DNA from: Datisca glomerata
Taxonomy: Eukaryota; Streptophyta; Magnoliopsida; Cucurbitales; Datiscaceae
Direction of reading: 5' to 3'
NCBI GenBank assembly: GCA_003255025.1
Contig: QANY01008047.1
Coordinates: forward strand, 253,921-317,920
Length of the DNA stretch: 64,000 nucleotides
Shown here piece after piece: positions 33,309-45,142 of this stretch (positions are counted from its first letter, which is position 1; each line of letters begins with the position of its first letter). The notes below the pieces were generated by a model, which had not been told where the DNA came from, did not search any database, and was given only the letters and a program-made list of their open reading frames with translations. The position numbers were made by a program, and so were the translations under genes.

Positions 33309-34634
33309 ATGGCGTGCTTTCCGCTATTTTTCTGGCTAAGTCGATCCAACCCCAGCTCGAATTCTGTATGCCATATTCAGAAAACAGAGCTGCTCGGCTA
33401 TGGTAGGGAAGACTATAGCGCAGAGAGCGAAAAATCTATGAATGAAAATGGGAAGAAAATAATGGTGGTGGTTGATTCTAAGGTTGAAGCTAAAGGAGCT
33501 CTTGAATGGGCTTTATCTCATGCTGTTCAAAGTTCAGACACTATTGTACTTCTTCATGTTGACAAGCTTTCTAACCACGGTAAGACTCTGTAATAAAAGG
33601 TTCTGTTTGGACTTCGGAATTGGTGGTCCAGAAAAAAGACGATACATTTATTTATATTTTCATTATCTAGTTTTAAAGTAGTTGAATTGAACCGTTTGCT
33701 GGCTAATTTGTAAGTCTTCTTTTCTTTTCTTTTTTCCTCATTGTTTTAGATTTTCTCATCTTTCTTTCTTTTTAAATTAGCAAATCGAACCATAGCATTA
33801 AGCATAATTCATGTAATCAACACTTATTCCTGTGTGGATGTAGGGTCAAAAGAGAGGGTTAAAATGAAGGCATATGAGATTCTTCTCTTTATGCAAAATG
33901 CATGCCAAATGAGGAAGCCAGGGGTTAGTGATTTTCAAACTGTAAGCTTTTCTTTTTCTTAAATCCATGTCAATCCGAAAAGAATGTACTTTCTAAATGC
34001 TTAATTGATTGGATATTTCTCTCTTGGTTTTTCAATCAATGGAGAATGCCATTTTTAGGACTAGAAACACATATTTGATTCATGTTAACCGAAAGATATT
34101 TTGGTATTAATTATTGAATCTCTTCATTTGCATTAAACGTGAAACTTTTAAGAAAATATAAGATTGTCGTGAAATTAAGATATCACAATTGAACAGATTG
34201 TTTCCCGCCAATAAAAACTTGACATCCGAATATATTTACAATATATAATTAATAATGTAGAAAAAAAGATTTGAACAAAGATGACCATCTTCCTACAATC
34301 CAAGGTGACAGTCTTTGGAATAATATTGATTATATTCGAGTAGGTACATGTGGAGATGACATTGCTCCAAGGGAATAAAAGGGCTCCTATAATTGTGGAA
34401 GAGGCAAAGAGACAAAGAGTTCATCTACTTGTTCTCGGGCAACGAAAGCGATCGAGATTTCATCGTCTCGTTAACCGGTGGACGTCACGGGGACAACGGG
34501 GTCGCCATGGAGTCGTGGAGTACTGCATCCAAAATTCATTATGTTTAACTGTTGGAGTGAGGAGGAAGAGCAAGAAACTTGGAGGATATCAAATCACCAC
34601 TAAACGTCACAAAAAATTTTGGCTTTTAGCTTAA
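33309..34634 (+). CDS. Universal-stress-protein (USP) family protein, 3 exons, apparently intact
   Basis: A plant member of the USP/adenine-nucleotide alpha-hydrolase-like fold, probably a soluble ATP-binding stress or signalling protein; its exact role is unknown. Exons are 33309-33579, 33844-33923 and 34344-34634, giving ~213 residues. An alternative exon 2 donor at 33941 would give 219, but family spacing (RKPGV joined to HVEM) favours 33923. The domain opens with KKIMVVVDSKVEAKGALEWA, whose Asp56 is the usual adenine-contact position, and IVLLHV. It continues with IIVEEAKRQRVHLLVLGQRK and VVEYCIQNSLCLTVGV and ends KKLGGYQITTKRHKKFWLLA, a tail typical of this plant subfamily. The classical G-2x-G-9x-G(S/T) nucleotide motif is not intact (GQRKRS). 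Residues 1-43 precede a second ATG at 33438, which could be the real start. No stops or frameshifts were found. Confidence 0.85.
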
Positions 34635-34713
34635 CTCTGTAATATCGACAGTTACTTCTTTTTAGCTGTACAATAATTTAAAATGCTATACTTAATAAGA
34701 GAGCCATTTGGTG

Positions 34714-34719
34714 AATAAA
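34714..34719 (+). terminator. Candidate polyadenylation signal of the USP gene
   Basis: AATAAA lies 80 bp after the USP stop codon and 66 bp before the LINE insertion at 34785. Confidence 0.5.
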
Positions 34720-34784
34720 TTCTCTGTTTCATTCAATAGCCCCTAACTTTATACTCAAATTGATACAATTTAGATCCTATTCTA

Positions 34785-36456
34785 TTTTTTGGTCAAAGGA
34801 AATCAATCTATTAATCAAGGGGAAGTACATCAAATCTCGCTCAAGAAAAAGAGTCGAGTTCATAAAAGGTGGCTGCAAAATAAATCAGTAAATCTAGACC
34901 GGCCCTCGTAAGCGCAAGAGTGAGCTGAGACGTTTTGCTCTTGAAAAACTTGGAGAGTTCCCAGACATTGAAACTAACTAGAACAATTTCAGAAGCAGTG
35001 AGACACTTATTATGAAACGTATCTCTGAACAGTCCGAATAAACAAGCAGTGATTCCGAACAGAATTGTGGACACACCTCCACACCCCAAAGAATCCCGTA
35101 AGTTTTAGCTTTAAGTACCGAATCCACCCAAGAATTTGGCTTAAAACCAACCGCCACAAAACGCCCAGCCAAGACCCCACAGTTTTCTTCTCGAAGCCAT
35201 GAAGAGTCCGTGAACAAAAACCAGCAATCATCGCCTCTATTTGGAGTCGAAAGAGCCTTGGCGTCCCATAACCCGTTAGTCATATTGTAGCTCGACGGTA
35301 TCCCAGCCATATTATTTTCATCAGCCTTAACAGCAACAGTCAGATCAAACTCTCCACTATTAAAACATAAATCATTTTTTAAGTAACAAAGTAGAGGGAT
35401 AAACCAAATCCTAGATATTCAGATTAGTGGGGAAGTAAGTTTGCAAGTGCAGAAGTGGATTAGTGGCCGGCATAAACCGAAGTGGACATGTTGCTGTTTT
35501 ATTGCTTTATTTCCATTTATTATGCTTTTGTTTTATTTTCATGTTTTAGTTTCAGTTATTTTCCTTAAATTGTGGGCACTCTTGTTAATGGCTTTGCTTA
35601 TTTAAGCAGCCCAGAAATTATGAATGAGTATGGAAAATATTCAGTAAACTCAATGTGTTCTTATAATTGGCACCTAACAACCTGCATTTCCATAACTGCC
35701 AAAGATGAAGAAAAAAGACTCCATGCTAATCTCACCAACCGAAGATTTTCACACCATCTCAGAAATATCCTGTCTCCAAATCTCGATCAAAGAGCTCCCT
35801 TCGAGTCGATCCGACCGTAACCAAAATCTACCAACGAAGTAGAACTGATTTGCATGAGGGCATTGAAACATCATATGAAAGATAGTTTCCGCTCAACCCT
35901 ATAGAAAGTACAAGCATTCTTGATATGGAAGCCCCTCCGGAAAAGATTGGCTTTACAAGCTAAGAAATTATTATGTTAGAGCACAGAAAGTCATGAAGTT
36001 TTGGAGGGATTTTGAGTCTCCATAATCCTTTCAAAACTCCCATATCCACCTTAGAGCTACAGTTGCCAACCATTTTCCCCTACTTCGCCTACCATCATTT
36101 AGAAGATTCATGTCCACTTTGTACCAGGATTTAGCAGTGTAGAAATTGAATTTATGGAAGTGCCAAATGAGGCCGAATTAGAGATTAACCAACCTTGCTT
36201 TGCTAAGAGCACCAAATTAAAGCCTATGAGATCTCTAAAGCCAATGCCTCCCTCCTTCTTGGGTTTAATAAGCTTGTCCCAAGAACCCTAGCGTATACTG
36301 CGTTTAAAAAGGTGAGGAGTTCCACCAAAAATTCGCCACCTTGCTACAAATTTTCTTACATAAGGAAATAGCATGAAACAAGGCATGGTATAACTAGGAA
36401 GAGGAGAAGCCACGACCTTAATTAAGATTTCTATGCCCGCGGGAGAGGAATCTCTC
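34785..36456 (-). mobile_element. LINE-2: 5'-truncated L1-type insertion, 1,672 bp
   Basis: Bounded by a perfect 19-bp TSD. Its 3' end is at 34785 on the minus strand with a six-base A-tail (TTTTTT at 34785-34790 on the plus strand). The 5' end is cut inside the RT region at 36456, as is usual for aborted target-primed reverse transcription. The body still encodes recognisable ORF2 C-terminal domains, so it is younger than the LINE at 23.7-29.1 kb. Confidence 0.9.
34978..36456 (-). pseudogene. LINE-2 ORF2 C-terminal remnant: RT end, zf-RVT, RNase H
   Basis: From 36456 downward the minus strand reads VASPLPSYTMPCFMLF, then [20 protein letters not shown] and LLAKQGW (after RT), then AETIFHMMFQCPHANQ (zf-RVT). 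After an interruption it reads DDCWFLFTDSSWLREENCG, the start of an RNase H (RVT_3) domain, continuing to ~34978. Several stops occur. About 240 bp (35400-35640) between zf-RVT and RNase H fit neither domain and may be a small later insertion. Confidence 0.8.
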
Positions 36457-36475
36457 CAATTTAGATCCTATTCTA

Positions 36476-37389
36476 ATGCCAATCAATTAGCTTAAAATCT
36501 TAACAAGAATGGTAACAAACTAATAACGAAATATACAATACATATTTTCCTATTTTACAAGATTTTCAACACTACCCCTTAAGTTGGAGTGTATGTAAAT
36601 GATACCTAACTCACTGAGTAGTGTTTCAAATTGTGAGTACTCAACTAAAAGCCTTAGTGAACAAGTAAAGAGGAGACATTGTAGTATCAGAAAATGCATC
36701 AGTGGAATATTTAGCAGACGCTTTAACAAATACTTGAACTACAAAAGTATTTGGCTCTCATGCAGAGAACATGAGGTTAATCAGATTGTAGATGTGCTTT
36801 GGACAAGTAAGAGATTGCTAGCATTGTGCCCTAAAACACGTACGAGAATTATATGTTTACTTGACATTGTTTTAGGTCGTAAACTGATATTTTTATGTCA
36901 CTTGTATACATTCTTGTAAAGGTTCACAAGCATATGATACTCAATTTATTGGTCCTATAGAGCTTAGCTTATAGGAACAACGTACAAACAAAGAGTTTTT
37001 TTTATGATTTAAAAAGCTTATTGTTTTATTGTTTAGTGAAGCTCGGCGTTTTCATTTGAAAGACTATAGTGTGTTAATTCTATCATGTAGAGTGATTTAC
37101 CTTGATTATTAGGTGGAATGTCTGATTTTTGACAAAATACTATCTTAAGAAAATCTTGACTCGGTGCTTTTATATTGTGAATCCACTTAATCTTGAGAGA
37201 TTTATTGAGTCATATTTAATCATTTAGCTGAAAATGAGGCTCGATGAGTCATTACATTCCATAGGTTGGATAATTTGATTATTAGATAGTGGAGATGAAT
37301 AGATCCTCAATAGCAGAGTTCATAGATACTTTTAAATAAGTGAGACAATACCCTTTGATAAATTTACTTGAGGCATCATGTATGGAAAG
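36476..37389 (+). mobile_element. Copia 3' remnant: RNase H end, polypurine tract and LTR start
   Basis: Positions 36675-36785 encode DIVVSENASVEYLADALT, a stop, then TTKVFGSHAENM, the C-terminal signature of some Copia RNase H proteins. AAGTAAGAGAT is a polypurine-like tract just before an LTR-like start TGCTAGCATTGTGCCC at 36816. The LTR runs to the Tekay-type LTR at 37390 and is probably cut by it. A second sequence resembling this LTR lies at 45600-45780. The part before 36660 (CCCCTTAAGTTGGAGTG) looks like untranslated sequence from another Copia element. Confidence 0.6.
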
Positions 37390-40173
37390 TGTAACGACCA
37401 AAAAAATTTACTAAGGTTTTCTTCATTATTTTAAACAAAAGCTCATGAAAGTTAGGTCAATTTTATTCACTTAGAATTAAGATTACAAATAAAATCTTAA
37501 ACATAATTTTATTCAATTCAAATCATTTAGAAATAACGTTTAACAATGATTCAAGACCAAGATATGAATTGTCCAACAAAATTGTTTAATAGAAAAGTGA
37601 CACAATTTAAAGAAAACTCCAAATGTTTCCCTAGACAATATACTGACTCTCGTCCCGTACCAGATATTGTAAACTTCATCCGTAACAAACACATCAGCAT
37701 CATCTGAAAATTTTAGAATAAAATAGAGTGAGTATAAAAATATACTTAGTAAGTAAAACTATACATACATAACATCACTACAATCACGATCACATACAGT
37801 ACATAAAATTCGTTTAGACTTTCAGATATTTTTTACAGAGTATAACATACTGTATGTATCATTCATTCAAAACTTTCATATCTTTCTTACACAGATTGCT
37901 GGCCAACTTCTATTAGAGTCTGTCACCACACGTACAACAAAACATAGATTACTCGTCGGTAATTGTTAGCTTGTGGGGTATGTACAAGTGTCCTTCCTCC
38001 TAAGTACCACTATGCACCTTCAAAAAGATGGAATCAGTTACAAAAAGGCCTTCCAAAAAGACTAACTAGAGCATATATACAGGCCATCTCTCGAAGGATG
38101 AGGTAAACAGAGACCATTCCTGAAAGATAAGGTAAACAAAACAGAGTTAGTAGGTACGTGACTTTAACGACACATAGTATCTTTTTTTTTTTCTGTAATG
38201 TAATCATGCAATAACATTTCTTATCTTAAAACATATCATCCATTCACAAATCCAGATTCGCGTATCACAACATCATCATAGAGTAAACTATAGCAATACA
38301 AATAAAACATCACAAAACAACAACCATCACAGAGAAAACAATCATAGTTTCATTCTAAAATTTCGAGGTATAAAAAATACATAATTACATACATAAAGTT
38401 TCACTTAAATGATCGCTTGATAGAGAATATAAATAACAAAATTTCCTGAAGCAAATAATAATATGCTTCTCAGAACAATACAATTGTAAATTTAAAAACT
38501 AATGCTATAACGTAACACTGGGTAAAATCATCACAAAATATCCTATAAGTTCTTAAAAATTCTAAATTTCTTCCAATCACTACTATAATGCTTCAGATTT
38601 TTACCTATCAAATTTTTTAATAATTCGATGCTATTTAGGTTGTCAAATGTGGAAACTAAAACGACACATAAAACTGTTTTTCAGTTAAAGCAGTAAAATT
38701 TGAAAAAACCTTTCAGTATAAAACTTTTCCAAAAATTCTGATTTCAGTATTGATTTTAAAATTTTTGTTATCTAAACGTTCAGAGATTTATAAAATATTT
38801 ATTATCTAAGCTTTATATAGGCATTTAAAAAAATGTAAGAATAAATATCCCATTGAAATTTTAAATTTAGTTATGTTTTAAAATTTTAAATTCTAAAGGA
38901 ACTAATGTCAAGACAGAAAAATATTGAAAGATACGTAAAACTGTTTTTCGGCCAAAACAGTAATTTTTGAAAGAATATTTCAGTATCTAAAATTCATCAA
39001 AAGGTTCTGAAAATTAAAAGTATTAACGTAGACATACTCAAAGTGTTACAATACCTTTTTCAGAGAAAAATGACTTAATATTGATACAAAAATAATCTAA
39101 AATTAAAAAATTATCAATGATCTGTTTTTACTGTACTGACACATAAATTTTCGAACATTTTTAGAAAGGCACAGGAGTCTTGTTTTTATCTAAATTCTTT
39201 ATAGTACAGATATTAAAATGTTAGAAAATGCCATAAAAATTTTCAGATTAAAAATAATTCGTTTGATTAGGGAAATATTAAACATTTTAAAAAATGTCAG
39301 AAAAAAACAGTTTCCAGAAAATTACGTCCACGTTTCCAAAATGGTTAGAATGATTTTCCGATGATACTTAAAACCCGAATTTCATAAAAATCATATAATT
39401 CTAGAGATCTAAAACATAAAAAAAAAATTCTCGAGAGAGTTTACCAAATCAAACAATTATTTTGTAAATGAAGACACCGTTTTCAAAGACCGTTGGATAT
39501 GAAAAATTAGTACAAAAACGTCAAAAGAAAACAAAGTTTTAAAATTGGCATCTTACGAAAAAAATAGTTTCCTTCAACTTTGATTAGTCAGAAAGAAACT
39601 CATGTCTTGATTGATTGTCAACAATGGAGAATGAAAGACTCTAAGAAAACTAACGAGAAAGGAGTTTTGGTTTTGAAAATAATCAAAGATGGTGAATCAG
39701 TTGTGATGAGAGGTTTAAAAAAACAATTCAAGGAAGAAGGTAAGTTGTCTGAGATGAGCTGATTATTTGAAGATGTACGGAGAATAAGATAGTAGATAAA
39801 CTTCTCAAAATAAGCTTGACTTAGTGGCATTTTATTTATCTTTTTCTTGAAGTTGGATAACCAATTAAAGTAAAAGAGAGGGGGAGAGATGGATCAAAAT
39901 TCTAAATGAATAGAGTACAAAATAAATCTGATGCGAAAATTTGAATTTCAATTTAGCAGTCTCCTATGAAGATAAAATCACCATTTGAATTAAGCAAATT
40001 ATTGGCAAAGGGACACCACACGACTAAATGGTGAATCATTTTTCTTCATATTTCAGTTTCTCACAAATGTATACTATAAATCATTAAAAAAAAAAGAAAT
40101 AAGAGCATTACTATATACCACATAATTTTTTTAGGGTAACTAGAGTACTCACTGAAAAATGTTGGGTCTTACA
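37390..40173 (-). repeat. 3' LTR of Gypsy-1, 2,784 bp
   Basis: Begins TGTAACGACC and ends GGTCTTACA, so the terminal TGTAA and TTACA pair perfectly. Next to the end, the reverse complement gives a polypurine tract, AAGGAGGAGATGA. Confidence 0.85.
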
Positions 40174-42780
40174 TCATCTCCTCCTTAAGAAAATTTTTAT
40201 CCTCTAAGATTGTTAGAATCATACTTGAAAGAGGTTTGGATAATGAGATTGATCTATTTATCCCATTCCCAAGTGCCTTTTTCTATATGATGGTTTATCT
40301 AGAGTACCTTGACAAAAGGATCCTCCTTGGTGTGTAACACTTGCATCTTTCCAGAAGTTAGATCTCCACGTAAATGGAAAAGCTCATAATTTAGAATGTG
40401 CGGAGGTTCAACGTACTTTCACAACATTGATGCATGAAACACATCATATATTCCTGCCAAAGTTGAGGGTAGAGCTACACAATAGGTGACAATCCCGATA
40501 CGTTCTAAGACCTCAAATGGACCCATAAAGTGAGAGCTAAGCTTTCATTTCTTTTCGAGTTTCCTTTCATAGGGACAATCTCAATAAACACCATGTCATC
40601 AACTTAAAATTTCAAGTACTTTAATGTTAACATAAATTTTCTAATGAGAATAGTTTGATTCTTTCTCAAGTTTTTACCAATGTGTTATTCGATTGTTGAC
40701 TAGTTCTAGACTTCACAACTACATTTCACCAGTTTCATCCCAATGAATAGGTGATCGACACCTTCATCTGAATAAAACTTCAAATGATTCCTAGTTGTTA
40801 CCTGATAACTAATTTTGTAAGAAAACTCAAGATGAAAATGATTTCTTCAACTATCTTCGAAATTCATAATACAAGCCTCGATCATGCCTTTCAATTGTAT
40901 GAATGGTCTTTTCATATTGTCTATATGTTTGAGGGTCAAATGTTGTACTAAAACTAAGCGGAATACATAATGCTTCCAAAAAATTAAATGTAATCTTAAA
41001 AGGGAATCTTGGATCAAAATAAGTTAAAATTGATACAGGTATGCCAAGTAGTCTAACAACCTCCTCTAGCATACAACCATTCCCAATCTTTTACGACCTA
41101 GTAGAAAGTGATCAGACTTAGTTCAACCGATCGATTATAACTAGATCAAAATCAAATTCCTTCACATTATTTTGTAATATTGATACAAAATCCATCAAAA
41201 TATGATCTCATATCCATTATGAGATTGTCAAATGTTGTAAGGGATTGGAAGGGTGCTGTCGTTCAGCCTCCACATGTTAGCAAGTAAGGCATTGTTTCAT
41301 TAATTTTGCCACACACACTTCATATTTTTCCTCCAAAAGTGCTCATCGCTAATCCTGGTGGATTTTTTACTACCCCAAAGGATCCAATAAAGAATGATGT
41401 GTGCTTTTAAGAGAATTTCTCTCCACCACTCAATCTCAGGTACAACAACTCTATTGTTGAACTAAAACACATCATCTCATAAAACTTACAAGTTCTTCTA
41501 TTTCTTGTATCCCAATTCTGATATGACCTTTACTAATGTGGCATCATTATTAAGTTGGGCGTCACGGATGCTATCTTGGAGTATAGGTTACACCATCATT
41601 TGAGCAAGTTTAGTTAAGGCATTCTAGACCAAGATCTCTATTCAAATCTCTCTAGATCATTTAAATTGATTGATGTGTAGAAATGAGGGCTCTCCTACTA
41701 AATGTATATGCTACCTCATTAACTTTAGCAGGATGGCAATTAATTACACAGTCCTAATTATTAACAAGTTCCAACCACCTACGCTGCCTCATATTAAGCA
41801 CATTTTTGAGTGAAAAGATGCATCAAACTCTTATAATTTGTGTAGATTTTGACTCTTGTCCTATAAAGATAATGGTGTCAAATCTCAAAGCAATAACTAC
41901 AATTGTGAGTTCCAAATCCTGGGTTGAGTAGTTTTGTTCATAATCTTTCAACTACCAAGAAGCATAGGCTATAACCTTCCTGTGTTGCATCAATACATAA
42001 CCTAGGCCTACACATAAAACATTACTATAGATAACTACCCAATACTCCTAGAGGGAACATTAAGAATTGGAGCTGACATAACCTAGTTTGAGTTCCTAAA
42101 AACTTTTTTTTCACACTTCCGACAAAAGGTACCATGTATTCCTCCTTGTCAATTCTCCATAATCAATCTAAAGCCTCGTGGATCTATATTTCTTCCTAAG
42201 GAAAATTCTTGTACTCTCAAGGAGAACCAATAGGTGGATGACTACCTTGTCCAATGATTTTTTGTCCAATAATTTTTATAGTTGCTCCTCAGTATTTTCA
42301 CCAGATGATATGGAGCCTTTGAACTAAGAGTAGTTCCAAGAACTACTTCAATATTCAATCTCACTTTTCTATTCAGTGGAAACTTGATGAATCTTAAGAA
42401 AAACTTTAGAAAATTCTTTAACCACTTTCACAACTTCAATCAATAACTTTTCCTTTCACATGTCCAACACACTCGCCAAGTAACTCCGACCTTCACATTA
42501 TCCAATAGTTTGTTTAACTCATGACTGAGAAATGATGTAGGTAACGATATAGATTCAAATCCTTAAACTTAACTATCGACTTAACAGAAGGTTTTAATAA
42601 CATTCCCCGTTTGTGCCATAAAATTTTGGCACAGTTAAAAGCTAGCCAATTCATGCCAAGAGTAACAATAAAATAATCACTTAAAAGAAAAAGTAAGAGT
42701 AGCATCCAAAATTCTATCAACACTACCAATAGAACGAGACTAACCGTATACTACAAATTGATCCTAACACTAAACATGTA
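40174..42780 (-). pseudogene. Gypsy-1 pol remnant: protease, RNase H, integrase
   Basis: The protease-like segment is at 42729-42514 (FIVTLGMNWLAFNCAK, cf. the family pattern FDVILGMDWL). The RNase H end is at ~41860-41700 (IYTNYKSLMHLFTQK, then after a frameshift RQRRWLELVNN and AKVNEVAYTFSRR). Integrase is at 41072-40851 (LLGIPVSILTYFDPRFPFKI, LSFSTTFDPQTYRQYEKTI). Conserved positions are altered (SDRDPRF reads TYFDPRF) and there are many stops. RT motifs were not clear on this strand. Confidence 0.7.
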
Positions 42781-43084
42781 CTATCTTCAGAAAGTATCTT
42801 CTTTTGGATCTTCGTCTCAGTCATCATCAAGATTTCATTAATTACTGGTGAATTTTGTCCATCATGAACATTGGTTTCACGACCTAGTGAAAAAGTTCAA
42901 ATGACAAATGCTCTAAGTTTTCCTTGTTAAAAAAAGAACTAAATGCATTGGCTAATCATCTTCATTTCAATGACATCGGTAAGGGGTCTAGTCCCCACTC
43001 CAAGAGGAACATCATATAAGGTGAAACGTAACTGCATGCTCTCCTCTTTAAAACACATGTGTCGTCTAATTTGGTAATAGAGAA

Positions 43085-43330
43085 TATTGAACCCCATCAT
43101 GAAGGAGGTAGTATAAAAGGAGATTTTCAAGTGGCTTGATGCTGGAGTCATTTACCCCATCTCAGATAGTTCTTGGGTAAGTCCAATTCAGTGTGTACTT
43201 AAGAAAGGAGGAGTGACATTAGTTGCCAATGAACAAAATGAATTGATACCCACTCGAACGGTCACATGCTGTAGGGTATGTATGGATTACAGGAAGTTGA
43301 ACACCAACCCCGATGAACAAGTCTCCTAAC
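43085..43330 (+). pseudogene. Athila/Tat-like Gypsy RT fragment on the opposite strand
   Basis: The plus strand encodes NPIMKEVV, KEIFKWLDAGVIYPISDSSW, VSPIQCVLKKGG, NELIPTRTV and RVCMDYRKLN. This matches the N-terminal RT region of Athila-type Ty3/Gypsy elements, a different lineage and strand from the surrounding Tekay-type element. It has one stop (VV*KE) and ends abruptly after VCMDYRKLN. It is best read as a fragment inserted into, or recombined with, the Gypsy-1 interior. Confidence 0.75.
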
Positions 43331-43633
43331 ATACTTCTCAAGTACAAAGATAGAGGTATAATGACTGCTATTGATTCAACATTTATGTTTTCTATATCTT
43401 AAAATTTCAATTCAAAGATGTTTAATCAATCTATTTCTATTTAAAAATTAACACATAGATCATTAAAGAGGGTCACAAACCGTACAAACATTTAACAGAG
43501 GAAACAATATCAAAATCCTAATTTATGGCATGGACTCCTAAAATTCATAAAAATTTCCATAAAAGAATTATCCATAGACTCCAAAAATTCAGAAAAAGCT
43601 CCATAAAAGCATTTTAGCGTTGGAATTGTTTAT

Positions 43634-43645
43634 GCTTTGATACCA
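43634..43645 (-). promoter_or_regulatory. Primer-binding site of Gypsy-1
   Basis: The reverse complement is TGGTATCAAAGC, one base from TGGTATCAGAGC (initiator tRNA-Met). It sits next to the 5' LTR end and confirms the minus orientation. Confidence 0.8.
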
Positions 43646-43647
43646 AC

Positions 43648-45142
43648 AGTAACGAATAGAGAATTTTACTAAGATTTTCTTAGTTATTTTAAACAAAAGC
43701 TCACTGAAACTAGGTCAATTTTTTTAGCATAAAATTAAGATTGCAAATAAAATCTTAAACATGACTTTATTCAATTAAAATCATTTTGAAGTATTGTTTA
43801 ACAATGATTCAAAATTAAGTCATTAATTATCGAACAAAAGAATTTTAAAGAAAAGTGACGCAGTTTAAGGAAAGAAAATAAACTTCAAATGTTTTCCTAG
43901 AAAACTTATTGACTATCGTCCCACTCCAGAGACTATAAACTTCATCCATAATGAACAAATCCTCATCATCTGAAAATTTTAAAATAAAATGGTGTGTGTA
44001 TAAAGATATACTCAGTAATCAAAACTATATATACATAACATCACTACAATTACAATCACATATAATACATACCGTTTGTGGTTTCGAGCTCCAATGAAGC
44101 TGGCCAACGAACTTTATGAGAAATATATGAATGTTCTGAATGAATGATATGTATTGTATATCATACTCAGTAAGAAAGATTTAAAAGTCTACACAAAGTA
44201 GATCGAATTGGGATTTAAAGCCTAAACCCTAAAAGTATATTTCTCATGATATACTATCCTGAGCAAGGTTCTTTCATTAAAGAGAAAGAAACAAGAAGGT
44301 GGAACCCGTTGCAAAAAATGTCTTCCCACAAGACTAACCAGAGCATATACATAGACCCTCTGCTGAAGGATGAGATAAACGAAGATCTTTTCTGAAGAAT
44401 AAGGAAAATAGAACATAGTTGGTAGGTACGTGACCCTAATGGCACAAAGTGTCTTTTTTATATAACTATGCGATAATTTTTTTTTATCTTATAACATATA
44501 ATCCCTTCAAAAATACAAATTCACACATTACAACGTCATCACAGAGTAAATTAAAGAAACATAAGCAAAACATCACAAAACAACAACCTTCACAGGGAAG
44601 CCGATCGTAGTTTCATTATGAAATTTTAAGGAATACAAAACACACAGTTAGAGTTTGTTTTATTAGGAAAATATTAAACATTTCATCCTCTATTAGAAAA
44701 AATAGCTTTTCAAAAAAATATGTTTGCACTTCTAAAAAGGTTAAAATGGTGTTTCTATGATACTTAAACATGACTTTCATAAAAAGTATATAATTCCAGG
44801 GTTATATCAAATAAAAAAATTCTCGATAGCACTTACCAAATCAAACGTTTATTTTGTTGAAGAAAGAGCATAGTTTCAAAAAACTTCAACTTTGATTAGT
44901 CACAAAGAAACTCACGTCATGATCGATTGTCAGCAATGGCAAATGAATCATTCTAAGAAAACCGAGGAGAAAGGAGTCTTAGTTTTTAAGTAAAGAAGAT
45001 GTCTTTCAGAAAATAATCAAAGATGGTGAATTGGTGGTTCAGTGGAGAGATTCAAAGAAACAATTCAAGAAAGAAAGAAAATTGTCTCAGATGAGTTGAT
45101 GATTTGAAAATGTATAGAGAATAAGATAGAAGATAAACTTCT
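43648..45142 (-). repeat. 5' LTR of Gypsy-1, internally deleted and truncated
   Basis: Homologous to 37390-39810 but lacks a block equivalent to about 38390-39255. It stops at ACTTCTCAAA (45142), short of the last ~360 bp of the LTR. The distal TSD is therefore gone. Confidence 0.75.

Larger units (their letters stand above)
34766..36475 (-). repeat. Perfect 19-bp target-site duplication around LINE-2
   Basis: CAATTTAGATCCTATTCTA occurs at 34766-34784 and again at 36457-36475 without mismatch, on either side of the truncated LINE. Confidence 0.95.
37390..45142 (-). mobile_element. Gypsy-1: Ty3/Gypsy element of Tekay/Del (chromovirus) type, decayed
   Basis: The LTRs start TGTAACGACC, a hallmark of Tekay/Del-type plant elements. 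The low-coordinate copy (37390-40173) is the 3' LTR. The high-coordinate copy (43648-45142) is the 5' LTR, followed by a tRNA-Met primer site at 43634-43645 read on the minus strand. The interior (40174-43633) keeps fragments of protease, RNase H and integrase in Ty3/Gypsy order on the minus strand. Both LTRs are rearranged and every domain is broken. Confidence 0.8.

Noticed and set aside
35572..35820. 82-codon plus-strand frame beside the USP gene
   Set aside because: It is antisense to the zf-RVT part of LINE-2 and to the unexplained 240-bp block. No protein family is suggested.
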